From positions 6,447,001 to 6,511,000 of the forward strand of contig NZ_CP109067.1 in NCBI RefSeq assembly GCF_035917335.1: 64,000 nucleotides of DNA, in the 5' to 3' direction. Below are positions 39,625-48,940 of this stretch, piece by piece; positions within the stretch are counted from its first letter, which is position 1; each line of letters starts with the position of its first letter. The translations under genes were made by a program, and so were the position numbers. The DNA is from Micromonospora sp. NBC_01813 (GTDB taxonomy: Bacteria; Actinomycetota; Actinomycetes; Mycobacteriales; Micromonosporaceae). The notes beneath the pieces are model-generated. The model had not been told where the DNA came from. It did no database searches and worked only from the letters and a program-made list of their open reading frames with translations.

Positions 39625-40218
39625 TCACCTCGATGGCGAATCTGGCTGCCGGACCAGCCCGCACGCACTCAGCGGCAGCCCTGAGCCTTGATTGAATGCC
39701 GGATCTGTGAACGGTCGAAATCTCTCAGGGTCGATTCCGGCGGCCCTGTAGCGGGCCCACCGGTCATGTTCGGCTCCCGGAACCATGCGGGTGCCGAACC
39801 CGGCTGCGTTGATCGCTGCATCTTCAGCCTTCGTGATGACGCAGCAGGCGAGGCGAGTGTGAAGCAACTCGCGAAGCTGGTTGAGGTCTACCAGCGGATG
39901 ATCAAGTAGATCACGGATCACCAGGTGAACAGGCTCGCAGTGCTCCATGACGAGCGCGCAGTTGGGGTCTGCGATAATTGCAAGACGTGCCTCCTCGGAC
40001 CAGGGAAAAGGTGCTGGGTATTTGCTCCGAACCAGCGGTTGTGGGCGACGGGGGACTTGCCAGTAGAACCACAGCCATTCACGCAGTGCTTTTATGCTGG
40101 CGCGCGACTTGGTTTCGATCTCCCACTGGCGGTGAGCATCGAGCAACGCGGCCAGGCAGCGTAGATCGGCGCTGTCGCGCTCCAGAATCACGGCGGCAAC
40201 AGGCGAGGAAGAAGTCAC
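39625..40218 (-). CDS. Hypothetical protein
   Basis: 197 residues, not recognised. It has no signal peptide or membrane segment. It contains VILERDSADLRCLAALLDAH, a Trp-rich stretch (LREWLWFYWQVPRRPQ) and HDRWARYRAAGIDPERFRPF, a composition that looks like a genuine soluble protein. It has a lower GC than the core genes. The GTG start at 40218 has a poor ribosome binding site. It diverges from the small gene at 40297 across a region with an 8-bp inverted repeat. Confidence 0.55.
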   Translation of the reverse strand: MTSSSPVAAVILERDSADLRCLAALLDAHRQWEIETKSRASIKALREWLWFYWQVPRRPQPLVRSKYPAPFPWSEEARLAIIADPNCALVMEHCEPVHLVIRDLLDHPLVDLNQLRELLHTRLACCVITKAEDAAINAAGFGTRMVPGAEHDRWARYRAAGIDPERFRPFTDPAFNQGSGLPLSACGLVRQPDSPSR

Positions 40219-40244
40219 GACGAGAGCGTACGCCCGTCAGCGGC

Positions 40245-40279
40245 AGAAGCAATGGCATGAGACGTCACTGTTTGCTTCT
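40245..40279. promoter_or_regulatory. 8-bp inverted repeat between divergent genes
   Basis: AGAAGCAA and TTGCTTCT, 19 bases apart, with a GACGTC palindrome between them, in the 78-base gap between two divergent hypothetical genes. Operator-like, no regulator known. Confidence 0.35.
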
Positions 40280-40296
40280 CAGTGGAGGATGTGGTT

Positions 40297-40683
40297 ATGG
40301 AGTCGGACCAACTGTCCCAGGCTGTGATGGAGGCGGCGACGGCGGACCTGCTCTCCTGTCGGTTCTTCACCGTGTTGCTGTTCGAAGCCCATCCGCCGGG
40401 CGCACTGGCCCGACGTCGCTACGCCAACGTGATCGCCGACATTTGCCACCAGGTACCAACGCTCCGCGCGCCTCGGCGGCACGATCAACTCGCCGATGGG
40501 TTGCGATACCTGTGGCGAAAGACGAGCGCGACCAAGCGCCAGTGGGCGCGGCCCCGTTGGGGCCACCTAGCTGGACTACGACCACCGCTGGCGGGCCGAG
40601 CCCGACTGAGAGGCTCATCCGACGAGAACCATCGCAACGGGTCGGCCGCCATACCCAGGGGAGCCCAACGGCCCCTGACCTGA
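40297..40683 (+). CDS. Hypothetical protein
   Basis: 128 residues from the ATG at 40297, which has GGAGG eight bases upstream. The first ~80 residues look like a folded helical protein (LSQAVMEAATADLLSCRFFT, RRYANVIADICHQVPTL, DGLRYLWRKTSATKRQWARPRW). The last ~40 are Arg/Gly/Pro-rich and may result from a frameshift near 40560. Not recognised. Confidence 0.45.
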   Translation: MESDQLSQAVMEAATADLLSCRFFTVLLFEAHPPGALARRRYANVIADICHQVPTLRAPRRHDQLADGLRYLWRKTSATKRQWARPRWGHLAGLRPPLAGRARLRGSSDENHRNGSAAIPRGAQRPLT

Positions 40684-40756
40684 GTAGCATGGCGGGCCAG
40701 CATCACCTCCGTACCGACAACTGCCGGGCTCGATAAAACTAAGAGGAGGGGTTTCT

Positions 40757-41200
40757 GTGAACTTCGGCATTCGTCTGGCGCAACCGGGCGACGTTGAAAT
40801 ATTACGGGCTCTCATCGCCGCGTTGGGATACGAGGTCGGCTACCAAGAGCTTCATGTGCGTCTGCAGATGCTTTCCGAGGAACATGCCGTATATATTGCG
40901 GAGTCTGGATCATTTGGTGTCGGATGGATTCATGTTCTGATCAGCCAAAACCTGATTACTGGGCCGAGGGCCGAAATCGCCGGCTTGGCTGTCGCGCCAA
41001 GCGTCCAAAGGGTTGGCGTAGGGTCGGCCCTCCTTTTCGCTGCCGAAGAATGGGCGGCGAAACGTGGAGTTCGGACGATTTATCTGCGATCGGGAATGGA
41101 GCGAAGAGAAGCGCATGCCTTCTATCTCTCACGAGGCTACGAAGCGGTGAAGACTCAGCTCGCCTTAACGAAGCGCGTGGTGCCACCTGGCGAGTTTTAA
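40757..41200 (+). CDS. GNAT-family N-acetyltransferase with two TTA codons
   Basis: 147 residues, complete GNAT fold: IRLAQPGDVEILRALIAALGY at the start, then the acetyl-CoA motif A (IAGLAVAPSVQRVGVGSALL), EEWAAKRGVRTIYL and AHAFYLSRGYEAV at the end. Substrate unknown. GTG start with GAGGAGG upstream. GC and codon use are lower than in neighbouring core genes, pointing to transfer. Leu codons 16 (40802-40804) and 137 (41165-41167) are TTA, so translation depends on the tRNA-Leu(UAA) gene found at 59615. Confidence 0.9.
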   Translation: MNFGIRLAQPGDVEILRALIAALGYEVGYQELHVRLQMLSEEHAVYIAESGSFGVGWIHVLISQNLITGPRAEIAGLAVAPSVQRVGVGSALLFAAEEWAAKRGVRTIYLRSGMERREAHAFYLSRGYEAVKTQLALTKRVVPPGEF

Positions 41201-41451
41201 TCTACGCCGGCCGGCGAAATCCCACCGATGAAAACTGCTCTACTCGGCAGATCCGGAAGTCGAGCGTCCGCTGTCTCGCATAACCGATCGTTACACGACG
41301 TGATGGCAACGAGCCTTCGCCGGGTTGATCTTGGTGGACGCCTTGTCGGAGTGAGCCTTGGGTAGCAGGCAGACTCGATCGCGCGCGGTCAGGCAAGACA
41401 CGCCTGATCCTCGACGGGCCGGTCCCAACGCTCGGCTCGGCGGAACCTGTT
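41201..41451. other. No recognisable gene
   Basis: About 250 bases between the acetyltransferase and the HD-domain gene. A short minus-strand frame reads LTARDRVCLLPKAHSDKAST but does not match a family that I can name. It may be debris of a lost gene. Nothing else seen. Confidence 0.4.
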
Positions 41452-42024
41452 CTACTTCGGTGGTTCGAGCCAGGCGAGTGGTTGTCCGGCGAGGGCGGCG
41501 TCGGCGAGGCGGTGACCTGAAGCGGTCTTGAGGGCGGCGCGGGAGCTGTCGATCCAGCGTTGGGTGTTGTCGATGCCCTGGTGGCGGTACTCGACGGCTT
41601 GGACGAGGCATTCGAGTTTGTCCGCGTCGCGGGCGACGATCGCTTCGAGGGTTTCGCCGGCTTCGAACTCGGCGACGGCGGCGGTGATGACGTCGGCGAC
41701 GGCTGGTGGGCAGTCGGCGACCTGGTCGGCGGTGATGGTGGTGTTGGGTGCGGCGGTGAGGTAACGCTTGGCGATGTGCGGTAGGTCGGTGGTGCGGGTT
41801 TCCTGGGTGTCGTGCAGGACGCAGAGCATGGTGACGCGGGCCGGGTCGGCGCCTTCCATGGCGGCGAGCATCAAGCCGATGATCGCCGTGCGGAACGAAT
41901 GGTCGGCGATGGATTCGGGCTGGGTGACGCCGGCGAACCACCAGCCGGTGCGGGCGGCGCGTTTGAGGACGCCGGTCTCGAAGATGAACTTCATTGCGCC
42001 GGCGGTGTCGTGGTCTTCGCTCAT
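41452..42024 (-). CDS. HD-domain phosphohydrolase (YfbR-like)
   Basis: 190 residues from the ATG at 42024. The HD metal site is complete: H in PESIADHSFRTAII, the HD pair in LCVLHDTQETR, and D in VARDADKLECLVQAVEYR. This matches YfbR/YGK1-type 5'-deoxynucleotidases, which clean up dNMPs; substrate is inferred. AGGA lies nine bases before the ATG. The same frame is open to 42216, giving a 64-residue extension, but that stretch overlaps the start of the divergent DUF885 gene and is not needed for the fold. Confidence 0.85.
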   Translation of the reverse strand: MSEDHDTAGAMKFIFETGVLKRAARTGWWFAGVTQPESIADHSFRTAIIGLMLAAMEGADPARVTMLCVLHDTQETRTTDLPHIAKRYLTAAPNTTITADQVADCPPAVADVITAAVAEFEAGETLEAIVARDADKLECLVQAVEYRHQGIDNTQRWIDSSRAALKTASGHRLADAALAGQPLAWLEPPK

Positions 42025-42214
42025 CTGCTCGTTCCTGTGCCGGGGAAACCCGTTGGTACGCAGGCTGTAGCGGATCGAGGTTAGCTCCTGCCGGGACTGG
42101 GCGGAGAGCGTGTCGCTATCCAGGAGAGCGGGGCTGCGGTCGACGAGCGCACGTGCGCTGTCGGGGTCAACGTGGGCGAGTGCGTTCCGGGCGGTATTGG
42201 CTAGGGTCGGTGGC

Positions 42215-43831
42215 ATGACGCCGTTCGTACCTCTGGCTGAACGTATCGTCGACGCGCTGTTGGCCAGCGATCCGTCGCTGGCGTCGTCGGCCGGTGACCA
42301 CCGCTACGACGACCGGTTGCCGGATCTGTCCACCGACGCGGTCGCCGCCACCGCAACGATGCTGCTGGACGCCACCAACGCGCTCGCCGAAGTCGACGCG
42401 GACACCCTGTCCACCCAGGAGCGGGTGGATCACGCGATCCTGTCGGCGATCGTCGACCGGCGGCTGTTCGAGCTGACCGAGGTACGGGCCCGCGAGTGGA
42501 ACCCGCTGGTCTACAACCCGGGTGCGTTGCTGCACAGTCTGATCGCCCGCCCGTTCGCGCCGGCCGCGCAGCGGCTGACCAGCCTGGCCGGCCGGCTCGG
42601 CGCGGTGCCGGACGTGCTGGCCACCGCCCGCGACACGCTGCGCGGGGTGCCGACGATCCACGCCGAGACCGCCGCCGGGCAGTTCGCCGGCACCGCCGCC
42701 CTGGTGCGTGACCGGGTGTCGGTGCTGCTGGCCGAGGAGCCGGGGCTGCGCGGCACGGTCGAGCCGTTGGCGGCCGAGGCGGCGCACGCACTCGACGAGT
42801 TCGCCGGCTGGCTGCGCGAGGGTCTGGACCGGGACACCGACCGGCGGGATCCGAGACTGGGGCGCCGGCTGTGGGAGGCCCAGTTGTGGCACACCCTGGA
42901 CACCGAGCTGACCGCCGCCGACGTACTGGACCGCGCCTGGGCGAACCTGGAGCGGGTCACCGCCGAGATCCGCGCGGCGGCTGCAGAGCTCACCGGTGGG
43001 CCGGCCGACGACGAGACGGTGCGCAAGGCGCTGGACCAGCTCGCCGCCGAGCATCCGGACGACGGGTCGATCGTTTCGCTGGCGGAGCAGGCGATGCGGG
43101 AGACGACGGAGTTCGTCACCTCCCGCAACCTGGTGTCGTTGGTGGACGATCGGTGTGTCGTCCAGGAGATGCCGGAGTTCGCCCGGGGTGTGGCGGTCGC
43201 CTACTGTGACCCGCCCGGGGTGCTGGAGCGCGCCGAGGTGCCGACGTTCTACTGCATCGCGCCGACCCCGGCGGGCTGGCCGGCGGAGCGGGTCGAGTCG
43301 TTCTACCGCGAGTACAACGACCACATGGTGCGCAATCTGACCGTGCACGAGGCGATGCCGGGGCACTTCCTGCAGTTGGCGCATGCCCGCCGGTTCCTCG
43401 GCACCACCCGGGTGCGGGCCATCGGTCGCTCCGGGCCGTTCGTGGAGGGCTGGGCGGTGTACGCCGAGGAGCTGATGGTCGACGCTGGCTTCGGTGGCCT
43501 GCCGGTGCGGCTGCAGCAGTTGAAGATGCAGCTGCGGATGACGATCAACGCGATCCTTGATCAGTTGACGCACTGCGAGCAGTTGCCGCAGGACGAGGCG
43601 ATGGCCTTGATGACGGGTCGCGGCTTCCAGGAGGAGGGCGAGGCGGCTGGCAAGTGGCGCCGGGCGTTGCTCACCTCGACCCAGTTGTCCACGTACTTCG
43701 TGGGGTACACGGAGGTGGCGGCGGTGGGAGCGGCACGCCCGGCGGACGTGCCGGCCCGGCAGTGGCACGACGCGATGTTGGCGCACGGCTCCCCGCCGCC
43801 CCGGCATCTGCCGGCGCTCCTACAAATCTGA
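42215..43831 (+). CDS. DUF885-family metallopeptidase-like protein
   Basis: 538 residues, cytoplasmic by lack of a signal peptide. The family is predicted to be gluzincin-like: the HExxxGH-type motif reads VHEAMPGHFLQLAH near residue 390, and SGPFVEGWAVYAEELM supplies the downstream Glu. The N-terminal half is helical. ATG at 42215 starts at the conserved PFVPLAERIVDALL. It overlaps the 3' end of nudC by 12 bases in a convergent arrangement. Substrate unknown. Confidence 0.88.
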   Translation: MTPFVPLAERIVDALLASDPSLASSAGDHRYDDRLPDLSTDAVAATATMLLDATNALAEVDADTLSTQERVDHAILSAIVDRRLFELTEVRAREWNPLVYNPGALLHSLIARPFAPAAQRLTSLAGRLGAVPDVLATARDTLRGVPTIHAETAAGQFAGTAALVRDRVSVLLAEEPGLRGTVEPLAAEAAHALDEFAGWLREGLDRDTDRRDPRLGRRLWEAQLWHTLDTELTAADVLDRAWANLERVTAEIRAAAAELTGGPADDETVRKALDQLAAEHPDDGSIVSLAEQAMRETTEFVTSRNLVSLVDDRCVVQEMPEFARGVAVAYCDPPGVLERAEVPTFYCIAPTPAGWPAERVESFYREYNDHMVRNLTVHEAMPGHFLQLAHARRFLGTTRVRAIGRSGPFVEGWAVYAEELMVDAGFGGLPVRLQQLKMQLRMTINAILDQLTHCEQLPQDEAMALMTGRGFQEEGEAAGKWRRALLTSTQLSTYFVGYTEVAAVGAARPADVPARQWHDAMLAHGSPPPRHLPALLQI

Positions 43832-44719
43832 GTAACCGGTCCGTTGGTGTTCGATCAGCCAGCGGGAGATCGAGTACGCCGCCGGCAGTTCGGCCGGCAG
43901 GTCGTCGAGGGCGAACCAGCGGGCTTCGGCGATCTCGCGGCCGTCGGCGACCGGCTCGGCGTCGGGTGCCGCGCGGGCGGTGAATCCGGCCAGCAGTACG
44001 CCCGGTCCGGACATCGCCCACGGCTGGCTGCCGAAGTAGGCCAGGTCGTGCACGGCCAGCCCGACTTCCTCGCCGGCCTCCCGGTGCACCGCCTCCTCCA
44101 GGGTTTCGCCGGCTTCGACGAAGCCGGCCACCAGCGCCCAGATCGCGGTCGGACCGTAGGTGTGCCGGACCAGCAGCAGCTCGGTTGTGCTGGCGTCGGT
44201 GGTGCGGGTGATCGCGGCCAGGACGGCGGGGGAGAGCTGCATCGGTACGTACAGGTTGCAGCCGGGGCAGCGGCGGGCATGCTCGCCGGGAACGTCGGCC
44301 AGTTCGGTGGCGCAGCCGCCGCAGAACCGGTGGGTACGCCGCCAGGTGATCACCTGCAGGGCCCGTCCGGCCAGTGCGGCCAGCGGTTCACCGACCTTGC
44401 CGGCCATCGTCGGCCAGCTGTGCCATTCGCCGAGTTGGTCGTCGACGGTCGGCAGGCCGGTGGCCCAGACCCGGGTGCCGTCGAGGCTGCCCAGCGGCAC
44501 CCACTCGGTCCCGGTCGGCAGGTCGGCCACGCAGGGCAGTGGCCCGCTCGTGCCGACCAGAAGGCGGCGGCCGGCGACGACCAGGCACGGGTCGTCGGGG
44601 CTGGCGGTGCCGCCCGTACCGGCGTCTGGCAGGAACCTGCGGCTAGGCCGGCCCAGGCCGCCGATCGACGGATCGGGCACCTTCGGGTAGCTCGAATGCG
44701 GTCTCGTCGGCGGTGTCAC
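43820..44719 (-). CDS. nudC: NAD+ diphosphatase (NADH pyrophosphatase)
   Basis: Hydrolyses NADH/NAD+ to NMN(H) and AMP, and removes NAD caps from RNA; 299 residues. The zinc ribbon has FCGGCATEL and RRCPGCNLY, the Nudix box is GFVEAGETLEEAVHREAGEEVGL (read GFVEAG then E-x4-REAGEE), and the NADH-specific SQPW motif is present, with MS replacing the usual PFP. The GTG start at 44719 overlaps the end of the lipoprotein gene by 77 bases; a GTG at 44680 would reduce this. Confidence 0.9.
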   Translation of the reverse strand: MTPPTRPHSSYPKVPDPSIGGLGRPSRRFLPDAGTGGTASPDDPCLVVAGRRLLVGTSGPLPCVADLPTGTEWVPLGSLDGTRVWATGLPTVDDQLGEWHSWPTMAGKVGEPLAALAGRALQVITWRRTHRFCGGCATELADVPGEHARRCPGCNLYVPMQLSPAVLAAITRTTDASTTELLLVRHTYGPTAIWALVAGFVEAGETLEEAVHREAGEEVGLAVHDLAYFGSQPWAMSGPGVLLAGFTARAAPDAEPVADGREIAEARWFALDDLPAELPAAYSISRWLIEHQRTGYSDL

Positions 44720-45353
44720 TGTACCGGCTTATCGCGATCTCGACGGCTTGTCCATCGACCACCCCGGCGAAGCTGCCCAAAGCGCCCTCGGTGGTCACGC
44801 AGGCGTCGAAGCGGGAGGCGGCCGCCCCCTGCACCTGACTGACCTGTACGCAGGTGGCGTGCCGGCCGGCGATGGTGGTGTCGTTCTGGGCGACCACCGC
44901 TGCGGGATCCAGGGCGGTTGCGGTCAGTAGTGAGATCACCACCGCTGGGGCGATCAGTCCGCCGTCGTTGGCGTCGGTGAACAGCTCGGGTTCCGGCTGG
45001 GTCGACGGTGACGGCCCGGTGGTGAGCGTGCAGACCGGGTGGGCGGTGCCGATGTCGCACTCCGTGGTGGCGTCGGTGCTGACGATCAACTTGCCGCCCG
45101 GGTAGTCGTACGCGGTGCGCTGCGGGTCCTGGGCCTGCACGATCCTGGCACTGGCACCGCCGACGAGTTGGTAGTCGGCCGAGTAGGTCAGCGCGCTGGC
45201 GCCGGTGAGCCGGGATGCCAGCTCGTTGACCAGGTCAGCGGGCTGAATGGTCTGGCCGGCGTCGGCGATGCTCTCGCAACCGGCGGTCAGTAGCAGAGTC
45301 GCGGCGGCGGTGGCCGCCGTCATCCGGCGGGCGAGCTTCCCCGGTGCGCGCAT
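44643..45353 (-). CDS. Secreted lipoprotein, LppX/LprG-like size
   Basis: 236 residues. Signal peptide with RR, hydrophobic core and lipobox LTAGC at ~residues 22-26. The mature domain (ELASRLTGASALTYSADYQL, AVVISLLTATALDPAAVV, GVVDGQAVEIAISRYSDTAD) looks like a beta-rich actinobacterial lipoprotein; the family is not certain. Two Cys pairs in the mature part may form disulfides. It diverges from eno and its 3' end overlaps nudC. Confidence 0.82.
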   Translation of the reverse strand: MRAPGKLARRMTAATAAATLLLTAGCESIADAGQTIQPADLVNELASRLTGASALTYSADYQLVGGASARIVQAQDPQRTAYDYPGGKLIVSTDATTECDIGTAHPVCTLTTGPSPSTQPEPELFTDANDGGLIAPAVVISLLTATALDPAAVVAQNDTTIAGRHATCVQVSQVQGAAASRFDACVTTEGALGSFAGVVDGQAVEIAISRYSDTADETAFELPEGARSVDRRPGPA

Positions 45354-45366
45354 GGGGACAGGGTGA

Positions 45367-46854
<1,488 letters not shown>

Positions 46855-46980
46855 CGTCTCGCCGTTTCGACTGGTCCAGATTCGCGAGTGATGGTGGCGT
46901 TGCCGGCGGTTCGACCAGCCGCCGGCAGCGGCACCACCGCGGGAACAACCACCGATCGCCCGGGGAGGGGTGTGACGACG

Positions 46981-47673
46981 GTGACGCAACGGCGCACACC
47001 GAGTGGGCAGGGCCCGGCCCGCCGGCCGGGGCAGCCTGGCCGGTCCGGTGCCCGCGGCCCGCTGCGGGTCGCCGGCCGGGACGCCGGGCGGCCAGCGGTC
47101 CGTGACCCCGGCCGGACCAATGGCCGCGACGGCGGCCCCCGCGTCGACCAGCGCACCGGCTCGACCCGCTCCGCCGGCGGTACGCGGGCCGGTGATCCAG
47201 GTCGTCCGGCGAGCCGGCCGGCCGCCGGCCGTCGCACTCCGGGGGGGCCGGTCAAGCGGACCACCGCGCCCCAACCCAACCGCTTCACCGGGCGGGCCAC
47301 CGTACTGCTGGTGGTCCTGGTCGCGCTCGCGTTGGCGTACACCTATCCGGTCCGGGTCTACCTGAGTCAGCAGGCCGACATCGCCCGGATCGAGCAGGCC
47401 CAGCAGGAACAGCGGGATCGGATCGCCGACCTGGACGCGCAGGCCGAGCGCTGGCAGGACCCGGACTACATCCGGATCGAGGCCAAGCGCCGGTTCTTCA
47501 TGGTGTACCCGGGCGAGGTGCCGCTGCTGGTGCTCAACGACCCGGACGGCGCCGCTCGCGACGCGGGCACCCCGATCGACCCGCCGACGGACCCGGCGGC
47601 CCCGGCGGACCCGTGGTACGACACGTTGTGGTCCAGCGTCGCGGCCGCCGACACCGAGGACGGTGCCCGGTGA
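46981..47673 (+). CDS. FtsB/DivIC-family septum formation protein
   Basis: 230 residues. An N-terminal ~100 residues rich in Arg/Gly/Pro/Thr is cytoplasmic; one membrane segment (ATVLLVVLVALALAYTYPV) follows, then a coiled coil (LSQQADIARIEQAQQEQRDRIADLDAQAERW) and the conserved DPDYIRIEAKRRFFMVYPGE. These are the FtsB/DivIC features that link FtsQ and FtsL in the divisome. GTG at 46981 follows GGGGAGGGG; a GTG at 46972 is equally possible. Its position after eno matches Rv1024. Coupled to DUF501 by a GTGA overlap. Confidence 0.9.
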   Translation: MTQRRTPSGQGPARRPGQPGRSGARGPLRVAGRDAGRPAVRDPGRTNGRDGGPRVDQRTGSTRSAGGTRAGDPGRPASRPAAGRRTPGGPVKRTTAPQPNRFTGRATVLLVVLVALALAYTYPVRVYLSQQADIARIEQAQQEQRDRIADLDAQAERWQDPDYIRIEAKRRFFMVYPGEVPLLVLNDPDGAARDAGTPIDPPTDPAAPADPWYDTLWSSVAAADTEDGAR

Positions 47674-48314
47674 CCGGCGTGCCGGCGGACCGGCAGGACC
47701 TGACTGCGGTCGCCGGGCCGACGACCCGTCAGCCGGCGGACGAACGGGACCTGGCGGCGGTCGCCGCGCAGCTCGGCCGGACGCCGCGCGGCACCCGGGC
47801 GGTCGCCCACCGCTGCCCGTGCCAACTGCCCGACGTCGTCGAGACGGTTCCCCGGCTGGCCGACGGTACCCCGTTCCCGACGTTGTTCTACCTGACCTGT
47901 CCCCGGGCGACGGCCGCCTGCAGTCGGCTGGAGTCCGCCGGCCTGATGCGGGAGTACGCCGAGCAGCTCGCCGAGGATCCCGAGCTCGCCGCCGACTACC
48001 GGGCGGCGCACGAGGACTACCTGGCCCGGCGGGAGGCGATCGGTCACGTGCCGGAGATCGCCGGGGTGTCGGCCGGCGGCATGCCGGGTCGGGTCAAGTG
48101 CCTGCATGTTCATCTGGGCCATTCACTGGCGGTCGGTCCGGGGGTCAACCCGATCGGTGACCGGGTCCGCGAGTTGATCGAGCCGTGGTGGGCCGCTGGC
48201 CCCTGCGTACCGCCGGCGGAGCTGGACCAGAGTCCGACGCCGCAGCCGACCGCGTCGCCGGTTGCCGACGGGGCTGCGGCTACGGGCCGGGAGGCTGGGC
48301 GTGGCGGATCCTGA
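47670..48314 (+). CDS. DUF501 family protein
   Basis: 214 residues. VAHRCPCQLPDVVETVPRL, PFPTLFYLTCPRATAACSRLES and GGMPGRVKCLHVHLGHSLA are the conserved DUF501 blocks with their Cys/His residues, suggesting a metal site. Function unknown; in actinobacteria it is regularly between divIC and ppx. GTG start overlaps the divIC stop and its own end overlaps argA by 14 bases. The C-terminal tail (TPQPTASPVADGAAATG) is low complexity. Confidence 0.9.
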   Translation: MTGVPADRQDLTAVAGPTTRQPADERDLAAVAAQLGRTPRGTRAVAHRCPCQLPDVVETVPRLADGTPFPTLFYLTCPRATAACSRLESAGLMREYAEQLAEDPELAADYRAAHEDYLARREAIGHVPEIAGVSAGGMPGRVKCLHVHLGHSLAVGPGVNPIGDRVRELIEPWWAAGPCVPPAELDQSPTPQPTASPVADGAAATGREAGRGGS

Positions 48315-48828
48315 CGTCGGTGCCGAGGTTGTCGTCCGGCGGGCACGCACCCGTGACGTGCGGGGCATCCGCCGGCTGATCGACCTGTACAGCCCGGATC
48401 GTCGGCTGCTCAGCAAGGCGACGGTGACGCTCTTCGAGGACGTGCAGGAGTTCTGGGTCGCCGAGTTGCCGGCCGACGGCACCATCGTCGGTTGCGGTGC
48501 GCTGCACGTGATGTGGGAGGACCTGGCGGAGATCCGTACCGTCGCCGTCGACCCGGCGTGCCGGGGCCGCAAGATCGGCCACCGGATCGTCGCGGAGCTG
48601 CTGGCGGTGGCCGGGGAGCTCGGGGTGGGTCGGGTCTTCGTGCTCACCTTCGAGACAGGGTTCTTCGCGACGTTCGGCTTCGTGGAGATCGACGGGGCGC
48701 CGGTGCCGGCTCAGGTGTACGAGCAGCTGCTGCGCTCCTACGACGAGGGTGTCGCCGAGTTTCTCGGCCTGGAGCGGGTGAAGCCGAACACGCTCGGCAA
48801 CACCCGGATGCTCCTGCACCTGCCCTGA
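48301..48828 (+). CDS. argA: N-acetylglutamate synthase, short GNAT type
   Basis: First step of arginine biosynthesis; 175 residues, GNAT fold only. VVVRRARTRDVRGIRRLIDLY and FWVAELPADGTIVGCGALHV, then EDLAEIRTVAVDPACRGRKIGHRIV is the acetyl-CoA site, and VFVLTFETGFFATFGFVEI is typical of the ArgA/ArgO C-terminal half. It matches the short actinobacterial enzyme (Rv2747 type). GTG at 48301 has GGGAGG six to seven bases upstream. Its presence here between DUF501 and ppx is local to this lineage. Confidence 0.85.
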   Translation: MADPDVGAEVVVRRARTRDVRGIRRLIDLYSPDRRLLSKATVTLFEDVQEFWVAELPADGTIVGCGALHVMWEDLAEIRTVAVDPACRGRKIGHRIVAELLAVAGELGVGRVFVLTFETGFFATFGFVEIDGAPVPAQVYEQLLRSYDEGVAEFLGLERVKPNTLGNTRMLLHLP

Positions 48829-48851
48829 GCACCCCCGACCCGCCAAGATCT

Positions 48852-48915
48852 CGACGATCTTGCACTTATCAATAGACAATTTGGACAAAAGCTCTCGATG
48901 GGTGCAAGATCGTCG
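48852..48915. repeat. 14-bp inverted repeat with nested palindrome
   Basis: CGACGATCTTGCAC and GTGCAAGATCGTCG flank a 36-base AT-rich loop. The left arm also pairs locally (CAAGATC-TCGAC-GATCTTG, starting at 48844). It lies between argA and ppx and may act as terminator or be a mobile REP-like element; similar AAGATC palindromes recur in Micromonosporaceae in my recollection. Only one copy is in this window. Confidence 0.6.
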
Positions 48916-48940
48916 GGAGAGGGAAAGGGTAGGTGGCGCG

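Noticed and set aside
41201-41451. Transposase remnant
   Set aside because: A short minus-strand frame looked like debris, but no DDE motif, terminal repeat or target duplication is visible.
42025-42214. 64-residue N-terminal extension of the HD-domain protein
   Set aside because: Overlaps the start of the divergent DUF885 gene, has no ribosome binding site, and the shorter form already starts at the family's usual N-terminus.
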